64,000 bases of DNA, from contig NZ_LZRP01000002.1 of assembly GCF_001678665.1 (NCBI RefSeq), positions 186,001 to 250,000 of the forward strand. Reading direction: 5' to 3'. Source of the stretch: Erythrobacter sp. QSSC1-22B. GTDB lineage: Bacteria; Pseudomonadota; Alphaproteobacteria; Sphingomonadales; Sphingomonadaceae. Position numbers and translations under genes: made by a program. Below, one piece after another: positions 1 to 8,966 of this stretch. How positions within the stretch are numbered: the first letter of the stretch is position 1; the number at the start of each line of letters is the position of its first letter. The notes beneath the pieces were generated by a model, which was given only the letters and a program-made list of their open reading frames with translations, did no database searches and was not told where the DNA came from.

Positions 1-678
1 TTCTGGGGCAGCAGCAGCATGGGCCGAGACGCCCTTGAAGCGGAACTTGGCCGAACGATTGGCGAGGCCGGTTCGAGCAGCGGCGCTGTTCTCGTCGGCG
101 GCGTGCCAGTGGATCGCAGTGTCGACATCGTCGAACAGCCCGGCGCGCGCCATATAGACCTTGCCCGAGCCACCTTCTTCCGCAGGTGTACCGTAGAGCC
201 GGATACGACCGGGTGTGCCGGTCGCCTCGAGCCAGCGCTTCACCGCGATCGCCGCGGTCAGCGAGCCGGCGCCGAACAAATTGTGACCGCAGGCGTGGCC
301 CGCGTGCTTGTCCGCAACCGGGTCGCGCGTTGGCGAGGCGGATTGCGAGATCCCCGGCAGCGCATCGAATTCGGCGAGGATCGCGATCACCGGACCGCCC
401 TCGCCCCACTCGCCGATGAAGGCGGTGGGGATTTCGGCGACACCCGGGGTGATGCTGAAGCCTTCCGCCGCCAGCTCGTCCTGCAGCAGCCGGGTCGAGC
501 GGGTCTCGAGATAACCCAGCTCCGCCCAGTCCCATATTTGCTGCGCGACGCGGGCAGTGCGTTCGGCTTCGCCATCGACGATCGCGACCGGGTCGGCGGC
601 CTGCGCATAAACCGGCAGGGCCAGCATGGGCTGGACGGCGAACAGGGCAAGACCTGCGAGACTGACGGATGGTTTCAT
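1..678 (-). CDS. M20-family amidohydrolase/peptidase, N-terminal part (runs off the window)
   Basis: Reading the minus strand from the ATG at 678 gives 226 codons open to the window edge. The protein begins with a signal peptide (hydrophobic stretch ending VYAQA), so it should be exported to the periplasm. It then shows the M20 metallopeptidase metal-site motifs GHACGHNLFG and GTPAEEGG, with AEFDALPG before them. This is the arrangement of the M20D branch (aminoacylase, AbgB-like amidohydrolases), which hydrolyse amide bonds of small N-acyl substrates using two metal ions. The C-terminal half lies outside the window, so the exact substrate class cannot be set. It is divergent from the small membrane-protein gene that follows. 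The family call is firm; the specificity is open. Confidence 0.85.
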   Translation of the reverse strand, partial: MKPSVSLAGLALFAVQPMLALPVYAQAADPVAIVDGEAERTARVAQQIWDWAELGYLETRSTRLLQDELAAEGFSITPGVAEIPTAFIGEWGEGGPVIAILAEFDALPGISQSASPTRDPVADKHAGHACGHNLFGAGSLTAAIAVKRWLEATGTPGRIRLYGTPAEEGGSGKVYMARAGLFDDVDTAIHWHAADENSAAARTGLANRSAKFRFKGVSAHAAAAPE

Positions 679-745
679 GGTTCGGTTTCCCCCTGATATC
701 GCCCCTGCTTGCCGCAATCGGCGCGCCATGCCAATCCGTGCGGCG

Positions 746-1153
746 ATGGAAATTCCCCCGGCCCTGCTGCAGTTCGTCGGATCGCTTGCCGCGATCGTCG
801 CTCTGGCGGCGCTGGCCTGGTGGCTCAAGCTGGGTCCGGCCAGGCGGCTGGAGAACGACGCCGACGCGCGCCGCGAAGCGAGTGAGGCGGTCGATGGCTT
901 CGAGCCGGTCGAGATCGCAATCGACCGCGAAGGTCGCGCCGGGCTGTTGCGCGATGCCGGAGGGCAGATCTTGCTGCTGCGCCAGCACGGGACTCATTTC
1001 GCCGGGCGAGTGCTGACCCCGGCCGCGAGCGCGCGGATCGACACCGGCGCGCTGGTGGTCGATACTGCGGAAAAGCGCTATGGCGGGGTCCGGCTCGAGC
1101 TCGACGATCCATCGGTCTGGCTGCAGCATATCGAGAGTTTGAAGACCCACTGA
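746..1153 (+). CDS. small single-pass membrane protein, unknown function
   Basis: A 135-residue protein beginning MEIPPALLQFVG. One transmembrane helix lies at about residues 8-27 (AAIVALAALAWWL), followed by a charged soluble domain of about 105 residues with no motif I recognise. An in-frame ATG at 728 would add six residues; neither start has a good ribosome binding site. The stop is separated by a single base from the start of the sterol-desaturase gene, so the two are probably translated together. Orthologs might carry a name, but nothing in the sequence assigns a function. Confidence 0.6.
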   Translation: MEIPPALLQFVGSLAAIVALAALAWWLKLGPARRLENDADARREASEAVDGFEPVEIAIDREGRAGLLRDAGGQILLLRQHGTHFAGRVLTPAASARIDTGALVVDTAEKRYGGVRLELDDPSVWLQHIESLKTH

Positions 1154-1154
1154 C

Positions 1155-2111
1155 ATGCCCGAATTCGATCCCGTCACCTACGCCGTCCCGGTCTTCGTCC
1201 TGCTCGTGCTGGCGGAGATGGTCTGGGCGCGGCGCCAGCGCCCCGATGCCTACGAACCGCGCGACACGCTCACCAGCCTCGCCTTCGGGCTGGGCAGCAC
1301 GGTTGCGGGCGTCGTCTTCGGCGGGGCGATCCTGGCCGCGGCGCTGTGGCTGTATGATTACCGGTTGTTCGATTTCGGCGACAGCTGGTGGGCGGTGTGG
1401 TGGGCCTGGCCGCTTGCCTTCGTGCTCGACGACCTGCTCTATTACGTGTTCCACCGCATGGCGCACCGGGTGCGCTGGTTCTGGGCGAGCCACGTCAACC
1501 ACCATTCCAGCCAGCACTACAATCTCAGCACCGCGCTGCGGCAGACCTGGACGGGTTTCTTCGCGCTGTCCTTCGCCTTCAGCCTGCCGCTGATCCTGCT
1601 CGGCTTCCACCCGGCGATGATCGCGATCGTTTCGGGGTTCAACCTGATCTACCAGTTCTGGATTCACACCGAGGCGATCGGCCAGATGCCGCGCTGGTTC
1701 GAGGCGGTAATGAACACCCCCAGCCACCACCGCGTCCACCACGCCACCAACCCACGCTATCTCGACCGCAATTACGCTGGCGTCTTCATCGTCTGGGACC
1801 GGATGTTCGGCACCTTCGAGCAGGAACGCCCCGAGGAGGAGGCGATTCGCTACGGCATCGTCAAGCAGCTGGGCAGTTTCAACCTGGTGTGGGCGGTGTT
1901 CCACGAATGGGTCGGGATCGCGCAGGACGTGTGGCGCGCGCCGTGGCAGCACAAATTGTCCTACCTGCTGCGCGAGCCCGGCTGGAGCCACGATGGCAGC
2001 CGCGAAACCAGCGCCACGATCCGCGCCCGCTGGGAAGCGCGCCGCGGCGGAGCGACCGGCAAACCGGTTGCAGACGAAAACCCGATTGCCGGATCGGGCG
2101 AGGCTGCGTAA
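1155..2111 (+). CDS. sterol desaturase / fatty acid hydroxylase family membrane protein
   Basis: 318 residues with several hydrophobic segments and the three histidine clusters of the fatty acid hydroxylase superfamily: HRMAH, HVNHHSSQ and SHHRVHH. These ligate a di-iron centre that performs O2-dependent hydroxylation or desaturation of lipids in the membrane. Bacterial members act on sterols, carotenoids, hopanoids or fatty acids, and the substrate cannot be read from the sequence. The start lies one base after the preceding stop. The gene ends 25 bases before the GMC oxidoreductase, so the three genes look like one transcription unit. Confidence 0.85.
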   Translation: MPEFDPVTYAVPVFVLLVLAEMVWARRQRPDAYEPRDTLTSLAFGLGSTVAGVVFGGAILAAALWLYDYRLFDFGDSWWAVWWAWPLAFVLDDLLYYVFHRMAHRVRWFWASHVNHHSSQHYNLSTALRQTWTGFFALSFAFSLPLILLGFHPAMIAIVSGFNLIYQFWIHTEAIGQMPRWFEAVMNTPSHHRVHHATNPRYLDRNYAGVFIVWDRMFGTFEQERPEEEAIRYGIVKQLGSFNLVWAVFHEWVGIAQDVWRAPWQHKLSYLLREPGWSHDGSRETSATIRARWEARRGGATGKPVADENPIAGSGEAA

Positions 2112-2136
2112 CCTCTCCTGCGGAAGAGGAGAAATC

Positions 2137-3720
2137 ATGGACGAATTCGATGTAATCGTGATCGGCGGGGGCAGCGGCGGCAGCGCGGCTGCCGGACGGC
2201 TGGCCGAAGCGGGCAAGAGCGTATGCCTGCTCGAAGCGGGGCCGCGCAACAACACCATGCTGGTCAAGACACCGGGCCTTATGCCGTTCCTGCGCCAAGG
2301 CTCGAACTATCGCTACGAGACGGTGCCCCAGAAGGGGCTGAACGGGCGGGTCGGCTACCAGCCGCGCGGTCGCGGCCTCGGCGGCTCCTCGGCGATCAAC
2401 GCGATGATCTATATCCGCGGCCATAGCTGGGACTACGACCATTGGGCCGAGCTCGGCTGCAGCGGCTGGGCCTATGACGATGTGCTGCCCTATTTCAAAC
2501 GCGCCGAGAGCAACGAGCAGGGCGCGGATGCCTTCCACGGTGGCGACGGGCCGCTGCATGTGTCGGATCAGCATTGGCCAAACCCGGGCAGTCAGGCTTT
2601 CGTCGAGGCGGCGACCCAGCTGCAATTGCCACACAATCGCGATTTCAACGGGGCGCGGCAGGAAGGCTTCGGCATCTATCAGGTCACGCAGAAGGACGGC
2701 GAACGCTGGTCCGCGGCGCGCGCCTATATCGAGCCCAAGCGCGGCAACCGCAATCTCGACGTCCGGATCGGGGTGACGGTCCAGAAGATCGAAATCGACG
2801 ACGGAAGGGTGACCGGGGTCACCTATTCGGTCGGCGACAAGCAGCGCACGGTGCGCGCGCGCGGCGGCGTGGTGCTCTCGGCGGGCGCATTCAATTCGCC
2901 GCAGGTGCTGATGCTCTCCGGCGTCGGTCCCGGCGCGCACCTGTCGGAGCATGGCATCACGGTGAAGCGCGATTGCGGCGCCGTCGGCTCCGACCTGCAG
3001 GATCATGTCGACTACGTCTCGAGCTGGCAGACCGAAAGCACCGATTTCATCGGCGACAGTTTCGCGGGCACGGTACGGATGGCCAAGGCCATCATCGAGC
3101 ACCGCCGCAAGCGGACCGGGATCATGACCACGCCCTATGCCGAGGCCGGCGGGTTCTGGAAGGTGATGGACGATGCGCCCGCGCCCGATGTGCAGTGGCA
3201 TTTCGTGCCCGCCATGCTCGAGGACCACGGCCGGACCAAAGTGAAGGGCCACGGCTTTTCGCTCCATGCCTGCGTGCTGCGCCCCGAGAGCCGGGGAACG
3301 GTGCGGCTGGGTTCGCGCAATGCCGCCGACGCCCCGGTGATCGATCCCAATTTCCTCGACGACGACCGCGACATGGAGGTGCTGCGCAAGGGCGTGCGGC
3401 TGTCGCATCGCATCGTCGAGGCGCCGGCGCTGGCGCAATATGCGCCCGAGGATCGCTATCCGGTCGATCTCGACGACGATGCCGCGCTCGACAAGTTGAT
3501 CCGCGATCGTGCCGACACCGTCTATCACCCGGTCGGCACCTGCCGGATGGGCGGCGACGCTGACAGCGTGGTCGATCCCCAGCTCAAGGTGCGCGGGATC
3601 GAAGGGTTGTGGGTGGCCGATGCCAGCATCATGCCACGGCTGATCGGGGGCAACACCAATGCCCCCAGCATCATGATCGGCGAACGCTGCGCCGATTTCG
3701 TCCAGGCAGAACTGGCCTAG
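2137..3720 (+). CDS. GMC-family FAD oxidoreductase (choline/alcohol dehydrogenase type)
   Basis: 527 residues. The N-terminus has the FAD-binding dinucleotide fold IGGGSGGSAAAGRL, then the GMC signature around GRGLGGSSAINAMIYIRG. The C-terminus has the catalytic-site region VYHPVGTCRMGG and the closing FAD contact GGNTNAPSIMIGE. Members oxidise primary or secondary alcohols such as choline, glucose or polyethylene glycol. The BetA-like architecture fits, but no betaine aldehyde dehydrogenase gene is next to it, so choline need not be the substrate. The ATG at 2137 is chosen because AGAGGAGA lies directly upstream. The open frame continues further 5' but overlaps the desaturase gene. Confidence 0.9.
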   Translation: MDEFDVIVIGGGSGGSAAAGRLAEAGKSVCLLEAGPRNNTMLVKTPGLMPFLRQGSNYRYETVPQKGLNGRVGYQPRGRGLGGSSAINAMIYIRGHSWDYDHWAELGCSGWAYDDVLPYFKRAESNEQGADAFHGGDGPLHVSDQHWPNPGSQAFVEAATQLQLPHNRDFNGARQEGFGIYQVTQKDGERWSAARAYIEPKRGNRNLDVRIGVTVQKIEIDDGRVTGVTYSVGDKQRTVRARGGVVLSAGAFNSPQVLMLSGVGPGAHLSEHGITVKRDCGAVGSDLQDHVDYVSSWQTESTDFIGDSFAGTVRMAKAIIEHRRKRTGIMTTPYAEAGGFWKVMDDAPAPDVQWHFVPAMLEDHGRTKVKGHGFSLHACVLRPESRGTVRLGSRNAADAPVIDPNFLDDDRDMEVLRKGVRLSHRIVEAPALAQYAPEDRYPVDLDDDAALDKLIRDRADTVYHPVGTCRMGGDADSVVDPQLKVRGIEGLWVADASIMPRLIGGNTNAPSIMIGERCADFVQAELA

Positions 3721-3767
3721 CTGCCCGCACCGGCCTGACCCGGTGCCTTCCTCACGAAATGAAAAAA

Positions 3768-3799
3768 GGGGCCGGAACCTTCTGCAAGGTTCCGGCCCT
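3768..3799 (-). terminator. Rho-independent terminator between the GMC gene and amtB
   Basis: A perfect 13-bp stem (3769-3781 with 3786-3798), extended by a G-T pair, closes a CTGC loop. On the minus strand it is followed by a run of six T, which is the classical form for ending glnK-amtB. On the plus strand it lies 47 bases after the GMC stop but is followed only by TT, so termination there would be weaker. It probably serves both convergent units. Confidence 0.85.
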
Positions 3800-3832
3800 T
3801 CGTAGTCGGTGTTCGCAGGAGGAACACTTTAG

Positions 3833-3871
3833 GGCGGGGGCGCCGAGAGGAGAGAGAGAAGCGCCCCCGCC
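3833..3871 (-). other. second inverted repeat downstream of amtB
   Basis: An 11-bp perfect GC-only stem (3833-3843 with 3861-3871) encloses a 17-base purine-rich loop, 8 bases beyond the amtB stop. No T run follows on either strand, so it is more likely an mRNA 3'-end stabiliser or a helper for the terminator next to it than a terminator itself. Confidence 0.6.
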
Positions 3872-3879
3872 AAACTTGA

Positions 3880-5238
3880 TTACCCTGAGGTGCGAGTGAA
3901 CTCCGGATAGGCTTCGATGCCGGTCTCGCCGATATCGAGGCCCGCCAGCTCTTCTTCTTCGCTTGGGCGCACCCCGACGGTGACCTTGATCGCGAACCAG
4001 ACGATGGCGGAGAGCGCGCTGACGAAGACGCCGGTTGCGACCACGCCGGTGAGCTGTGCCAGGAAAGGCACCTCGGTGTTGGTCAGCGGCACCGCGAGCG
4101 TGCCCCAGATGCCGGCCACAAGGTGGACCGGAATGGCGCCGACGACGTCATCGATCTTGAGCTTGTCGAGGATCGGCACGAAGATCACCGGGAGCAGCCC
4201 GCCGATCCCGCCGATGACGATCGCCATCCCGACACTGGGTGTCAGCGGTTCGGCAGTGATCGCCACGAGCCCTGCCAGCGCGCCGTTGAGCGCCATGGTG
4301 GTGTCGGCCTTCTTGTAGCGCAATTGGGTGGCGATGATGGCGACGACCACACCGGCAGCAGCGGCCATGTTGGTGTTGACGAAGATCTTCGACACATCGG
4401 AGACATCGCCGATCGTACCCATCGCGAGCTGCGAGGCGCCGTTGAAGCCGAACCAGCCAAGCCACAGGATGAAGGTACCCAACGTGGCGAGCGGGATGCT
4501 CGAACCCGGGAACACAGCGACTTTGCCATCCTTGCCGTAGCGGCCCAGCCGCGGGCCGATGATCAGCACGCCCATCAGCGCCGCCCAGCCGCCGGTCGAG
4601 TGGACCAGGGTGGAACCGGCGAAATCGGAGAAGCCCATCGCATCGAGCCAGCCCGCGCCCCATTCCCAGCTGACGATCACCGGATAGATGAAGCCGGTCA
4701 GCACGGTGACGAAGATGAAGAAGGGCACCAGCTTGACCCGCTCGGCAACCGCGCCCGAGACGATCGAGGCGGTGGTGGCGCAGAACACCATCTGGAAGAA
4801 CCAGTCGGAGGCAATCGAATAGCCGGTTTCGGTATCCGCCTCGCCGACGGCCTGCATCGCATAGGGGAAGTCGGCGATGCCGATAAATCCGCCTTCGAAG
4901 CCGGGATAGGCGATCGAATAGCCGACGACCCAGAACATCAGGCCGGCGATCGAATAGAGACCGATGTTCTTGAGGCACTGGACCGAAACGTTCTTCGACC
5001 GGACCAGGCCTGCCTCGAGCATCGCGAAGCCCGCCGCCATCCACATGACGAGAAAGCCGCCGATCAGGAACAGCAGCGTATTGAGAATGTAGGCCGTTCC
5101 CCCCGAAACGGCCTCGGCTGCGGCGAGCGCAACGGGATCGGCGACATCCTGCGCCAGGGCGGGTGCGGTCATTCCGACCCCGGCCAGCGCAAAGGCCGCC
5201 AGCGCCGGGGCGGCGGAGCGTGAAAGTGTGCGTTTCAT
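3880..5238 (-). CDS. amtB: ammonium transporter AmtB
   Basis: 452 residues. A cleavable signal peptide (ending PALAQD) is followed by about 11 transmembrane helices, the usual Amt/MEP topology of inner-membrane trimeric ammonium channels. The two pore histidines are visible in STLVHSTGG and IPVHLVAGIWG, and the conserved FGFNGASQLA segment lies between them. The start at 5238 has GAGGGG upstream. glnK lies 17 bases upstream on the same strand, the standard pairing in which the PII protein blocks the channel when nitrogen is plentiful. Expression very likely depends on the sigma-54 site upstream of glnK. Confidence 0.97.
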   Translation of the reverse strand: MKRTLSRSAAPALAAFALAGVGMTAPALAQDVADPVALAAAEAVSGGTAYILNTLLFLIGGFLVMWMAAGFAMLEAGLVRSKNVSVQCLKNIGLYSIAGLMFWVVGYSIAYPGFEGGFIGIADFPYAMQAVGEADTETGYSIASDWFFQMVFCATTASIVSGAVAERVKLVPFFIFVTVLTGFIYPVIVSWEWGAGWLDAMGFSDFAGSTLVHSTGGWAALMGVLIIGPRLGRYGKDGKVAVFPGSSIPLATLGTFILWLGWFGFNGASQLAMGTIGDVSDVSKIFVNTNMAAAAGVVVAIIATQLRYKKADTTMALNGALAGLVAITAEPLTPSVGMAIVIGGIGGLLPVIFVPILDKLKIDDVVGAIPVHLVAGIWGTLAVPLTNTEVPFLAQLTGVVATGVFVSALSAIVWFAIKVTVGVRPSEEEELAGLDIGETGIEAYPEFTRTSG

Positions 5239-5255
5239 GATGGTGTCCCCTCGGA

Positions 5256-5594
5256 TCATAGCGCGGTGTCGCCGGTCTCGCCGGTGCGGATGCGGGTGGC
5301 GCTGGCAAGATCGAAGACGAAGATCTTCCCGTCCCCGATCGCCTCGGTGCTCGCGGTCTGCTGGATCGTTTCGATCACCTGCGGCGTGAGATCGTCGCTG
5401 GCAGCGATCTCGAGCTTCACCTTGGGCAGCATGTTGGTCGAATATTCGGCCCCGCGGTAAATCTCGGTCTGACCCTTCTGGCGTCCGAAGCCCTTGACTT
5501 CGGACACGGTCATTCCCGCGACCCCGATCGATCCGAGGGCTTCGCGCACCTCGTCGAGCTTGAACGGTTTGATGACGGCGATGATATATTTCAC
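5256..5594 (-). CDS. glnK: nitrogen regulatory protein P-II (GlnK)
   Basis: 112 residues, the family's normal length. It begins MKYIIAVIKPFKLDEV, carries the uridylylated tyrosine as Tyr51 in RGAEYSTN within the T-loop, and has the C-terminal ATP-binding region (GDGKIFVFDL). PII proteins sense 2-oxoglutarate and ATP/ADP and bind AmtB through the T-loop. Placement directly before amtB supports GlnK rather than GlnB. Confidence 0.96.
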   Translation of the reverse strand: MKYIIAVIKPFKLDEVREALGSIGVAGMTVSEVKGFGRQKGQTEIYRGAEYSTNMLPKVKLEIAASDDLTPQVIETIQQTASTEAIGDGKIFVFDLASATRIRTGETGDTAL

Positions 5595-5645
5595 GCGGCC
5601 CCCCTGAGCTATCGCTGCCGGGCCCGTTCCCGGCGAAAGGAGGTT

Positions 5646-5661
5646 TGCAAAAGCTGTGCCA
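5646..5661 (-). promoter_or_regulatory. sigma-54 (RpoN) promoter of glnK-amtB
   Basis: On the minus strand the sequence reads TTGGCACAGCTTTTGCAA. This contains GG, ten bases, then GC, the invariant -24/-12 spacing, and matches the consensus TGGCAC-N5-TTGCA. It lies about 50 bases before the glnK ATG, leaving a leader of roughly 40 bases. An upstream NtrC activator is expected. The partial GC-rich dyad around 5725-5745 is not a convincing NtrC site. Confidence 0.85.
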
Positions 5662-5747
5662 AAACCGAAATCGACGCAATATGGCGCCGAATGGACTAAC
5701 CGGCCGGTAACTTTAGTTCAGGCGCTGCACATCTGGCAGGCGGCTGC

Positions 5748-6449
5748 TCAATTATTGGGCAGGTCCAGTTCCGCGTAGATGGGCAAGTGATCCGAAGCGA
5801 CGCTCGCGAGCGGGCTGCGGTGGACGTGGGCATCGTGGCAGACCCAGCTGGGCGAAGTGACGATGCGGTCGAGCCGGGCGATCGGGCCGCGGCTGGGGAA
5901 GCTCGGCCCCGGCGAGATCGCCTGCCAGTCGTCGCCGAATTCGCGCATCGCGCCGTTGAACCGGCCCCACTGGTTGAAATCGCCGCCGATGATGGTCGGG
6001 CAATCCTCGTTGGTCTTGGCGACGAAATCGAGCAGCGCGCGCACCTGGTCGCGGCGGCGCAGGCCCGAGAGGTCGAGATGCGTGCCGATGATGCGGATAT
6101 TGCGCCCCGCGATCCGGATCACCGCATTGGCGGCCCCGCGCGGTTCGAGCGTGGGCAGATGGAGCGCTTCGGCATCCTGCACCTCGCATTCGCGCCGCAC
6201 CAGAATGGCGTTGCCGTGCCAGCCGATACTGCGCGGACGCCGGGCGACATCCACGACCTTCCAGGGGTAGTCGTCGAGCAGCGCGCGCGGCAGGACGCTC
6301 GCCCGGTCGCCGAAGCGCTGATCCGCCTCCTGCAGCACGATCACATCGGCATCAATCTCGCGCAGCACCGCCATGATCCGTTCGGGGTCACATTTGCGAT
6401 CGCGGCCGATGGCCTTGTGGATGTTGTAGCTGGCGAAGGTAAGCCGCAT
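5748..6449 (-). CDS. endonuclease/exonuclease/phosphatase (EEP) family protein
   Basis: 233 residues. EEP-fold active-site elements appear in order: ASYNIHK (Asn), LQEADQRFG (metal Glu), GTHLDLSG, GGDFNQWG (Asp/Asn pair) and the terminal SDHLPI (catalytic His). Members include nucleases and phospholipid or phosphoinositide phosphatases, and the substrate is unknown here. The start is 6 bases after the stop of the alpha/beta hydrolase gene, so it is in the same operon, downstream of prfC. Confidence 0.88.
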   Translation of the reverse strand: MRLTFASYNIHKAIGRDRKCDPERIMAVLREIDADVIVLQEADQRFGDRASVLPRALLDDYPWKVVDVARRPRSIGWHGNAILVRRECEVQDAEALHLPTLEPRGAANAVIRIAGRNIRIIGTHLDLSGLRRRDQVRALLDFVAKTNEDCPTIIGGDFNQWGRFNGAMREFGDDWQAISPGPSFPSRGPIARLDRIVTSPSWVCHDAHVHRSPLASVASDHLPIYAELDLPNN

Positions 6450-6455
6450 CGGGCC

Positions 6456-7340
6456 TCAGAGAAAATCCGCCAGCGTCGCCATGAAACGGTCGAACTGGTC
6501 GTGGTGCAGCCAGTGCCCGGCCTTTTCGAATTCGATGACGCGCGCGGTTTTGAAATTGTCGAGCCGGCCGTCGCCTTCGGGGTTGGAGGCCCAGCTATCG
6601 GCACCATAGAGCAGCAGGGTGGGCGCAGCGATCGCCGCCCAGGTCTGGTGAAGGAATTCGTCGGCGATGTCCTCGACCGGCCAGACGTTGAGATGCGGGT
6701 CGAACTTCCAGGTGTAGGTGCCATCCTCGTTGCGGTTGACGCCGTGGATGGTCAGATGCCGGGCCTGCTCCTCGGTGAGGTAGGAGTTTTCCTCGATCAT
6801 CCGCTGGAACGCGGTCTCGATGCTCTCGTATTTGCGCGGGCTGCGCGCTGAGGCGGCGCGCTTCTTGCCGATCCACTCGCGCTGGCGCTCGGGATAGGGG
6901 GTCTCGCGCATCTCCGCCTGGCGCTTGGGGCTGGGCCCGAGGCCTTCGATCGCGACGATCTTCGAGACCATGTCCGGGAAAGTGCCGGCATAGCGCAGCG
7001 AGACGTTGCCGCCCATCGAATGGCTGACGATGGTGACCGGTCCGACACCCAGCTGATGGATCAGCTGGGCCAGATCGTAGACCATATCGCTGGTCTGGTA
7101 ATTGCCATCGTTGACCCAATCCGAATCGCCATGGCCGCGGTGGTCCATCGCGATGACGTGCCAGTCGTCGCGCAGCTTTTCGGCCACCCAGTCCCAGCTG
7201 CGTGCATGGTCGCGCCCGCCATGGACCAGCACCAGCGGCGGCTTGCCGCGCCCCTTCTCGCTTTGGTTGCCCCAGTCGACATAATGCAGCCGCAGCCGCT
7301 GCGAGATGAACGTTTGCGAAGTGGGTCCGGTGTGCGTCAT
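6456..7340 (-). CDS. alpha/beta-fold hydrolase
   Basis: 294 residues from the ATG at 7340. The oxyanion-hole motif LVHGGRDHARSW, the nucleophile elbow VSHSMGG and the terminal catalytic His in KAGHWLHHDQF are all present, with an Asp in LLYGADSW as the likely acid. Family members are esterases, lipases or related hydrolases, and no substrate can be inferred. Alternative starts are an ATG at 7352 and a TTG at 7376; the 7340 ATG has a GGGG stretch at a suitable distance. It follows prfC by 37 bases. Confidence 0.88.
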   Translation of the reverse strand: MTHTGPTSQTFISQRLRLHYVDWGNQSEKGRGKPPLVLVHGGRDHARSWDWVAEKLRDDWHVIAMDHRGHGDSDWVNDGNYQTSDMVYDLAQLIHQLGVGPVTIVSHSMGGNVSLRYAGTFPDMVSKIVAIEGLGPSPKRQAEMRETPYPERQREWIGKKRAASARSPRKYESIETAFQRMIEENSYLTEEQARHLTIHGVNRNEDGTYTWKFDPHLNVWPVEDIADEFLHQTWAAIAAPTLLLYGADSWASNPEGDGRLDNFKTARVIEFEKAGHWLHHDQFDRFMATLADFL

Positions 7341-7377
7341 GGGCGACCCCATGCCGCGAAGCCGACCGGCCTGCAAG

Positions 7378-8901
7378 TCAACGCTCCTTGGTCGCCGAAA
7401 AGGCGAGGCCCGGGTTCTTTTCTTCCTGGTAGCTCACATCCCACGGGCTCTTGGCCATGAACACCAGATCGCCATCGCGATCGCGCGCCAGGAGCGGGCG
7501 GTTGAACTTCTCGAAATCGTCGAGCGCCGCCTGCTCGCCCTTGAGCCAGCGCGCGGTCGAGAACGGCGCCATCTCCAGCCCCGCCTCGACCTTGTATTCG
7601 GCCGAGAGCCGCGAGACGAGCACCTCGAGCTGGAGCTGGCCGACCACGCCGACGATCCACTGCCCGCCGATCTCGGGGTAGAACACCTGGATCACGCCTT
7701 CCTCGGAAAGATCGTCGAGCGCCTTCCTGAGCTGCTTGGTCTTGGTCGGGTCCCTGAGCTGGACGCGACGCAGGATCTCCGGCGCGAAATTGGGCAGGCC
7801 GGTGAAACGCAGCTCGTTCTTCTCGGACAGCGTATCGCCCACGCGCAGCGTGCCGTGGTTGGGTATGCCGATGATGTCGCCGGCCTCTGCGGTGTCGGCG
7901 ATCTCGCGATCCTGCGCGAAGAACAGGATCGGCGAATGGATCGCGATCGGCTTGCCCAGCCCCGAGGGCGTCAACTTCATGCCGCGTTTGAAGGTGCCCG
8001 ACACCTGCCGCATGAAAGCGATCCGGTCGCGGTGATTGGGGTCCATATTGGCCTGGACCTTGAAGATGAAGCCGGTCACCTCGTCGCGATCGGGGCTGAC
8101 CTGTTCGTCGCCCGCGGGCTGCGGGCGCGGCGGCGGAGCGATTTTGGCGATCGCGTCGATCAGTTCGGTGACGCCGAAATTCTTGAGCGCCGAGCCGAAC
8201 AACACCGGGGTGAGATCGCCGTTGCGATAGGCTTCGAGGTCGAATTCCGGATAGCCGATCCGCGCGAGCTCGATCTCCTCGGCGAATAGAGCGGGGATTT
8301 CCGGGTCGCTGTCGCGCTTGCCCTGGAATTCCTTCGACGGCCCCTCGGGCCGGGCGACGCAACCGGTGGCGAAATCGAGTACGCCCTCGAACTGGCCGCC
8401 CATCCCCACCGGATACATCTGCGGCGAGACATCGAGCGCCAGCATGTCGGCGATCTCGTCGAGCAGCTCGAACACCGGACGGCCCTCGCGGTCGACCTTG
8501 TTGACGAAGGTGATGATCGGTACGCTGCGCAGGCGGCAGACCTCGAACAGCTTGCGGGTCTGCGGTTCGATGCCCTTGGCGGCGTCGATCACCATGATCG
8601 CCGAATCGACCGCGGTCAGCGTGCGATAGGTATCCTCCGAGAAATCCTCATGGCCGGGCGTATCGAGCAGGTTGAAGGTGATCCCGTCGCGCTCGAAGGT
8701 CATCACGCTCGAGGTGACCGAGATTCCGCGCTGCTGCTCGATCTTCATCCAGTCCGAGCGCGCGCGCCGCGCCTGCCCGCGCGCCTTGACCTCGCCCGCC
8801 AGATGGATCGCGCCGCCCTGCAGCAGCAGCTTTTCGGTCAGCGTGGTCTTGCCCGCATCGGGGTGCGAGATGATGGCGAAGGTGCGGCGGTTGGAGGTCA
8901 T
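7378..8901 (-). CDS. prfC: peptide chain release factor 3
   Basis: 507 residues (E. coli RF3 is 529). The translational GTPase motifs are intact: P-loop SHPDAGKTTLTEK, switch I region QRGISVTSS, DTPGHEDFSED and NKVD. The later domains match RF3, including the EVLVSRLSAEY stretch near the C-terminus. RF3 binds the ribosome after peptide release and ejects RF1/RF2. It heads the run of genes ending with the EEP protein. Confidence 0.95.
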   Translation of the reverse strand: MTSNRRTFAIISHPDAGKTTLTEKLLLQGGAIHLAGEVKARGQARRARSDWMKIEQQRGISVTSSVMTFERDGITFNLLDTPGHEDFSEDTYRTLTAVDSAIMVIDAAKGIEPQTRKLFEVCRLRSVPIITFVNKVDREGRPVFELLDEIADMLALDVSPQMYPVGMGGQFEGVLDFATGCVARPEGPSKEFQGKRDSDPEIPALFAEEIELARIGYPEFDLEAYRNGDLTPVLFGSALKNFGVTELIDAIAKIAPPPRPQPAGDEQVSPDRDEVTGFIFKVQANMDPNHRDRIAFMRQVSGTFKRGMKLTPSGLGKPIAIHSPILFFAQDREIADTAEAGDIIGIPNHGTLRVGDTLSEKNELRFTGLPNFAPEILRRVQLRDPTKTKQLRKALDDLSEEGVIQVFYPEIGGQWIVGVVGQLQLEVLVSRLSAEYKVEAGLEMAPFSTARWLKGEQAALDDFEKFNRPLLARDRDGDLVFMAKSPWDVSYQEEKNPGLAFSATKER

Positions 8902-8966
8902 GATCTGTCTTACCGTTGGCGTTGTGGGCGATTACCCATTCGTGCTGAGAGGCGAACGGTGAAGCG

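Noticed and set aside
2137-3720. betA (choline dehydrogenase) naming for the GMC gene
   Set aside because: The family fits but no betaine pathway gene is adjacent and substrate residues cannot be judged by eye.
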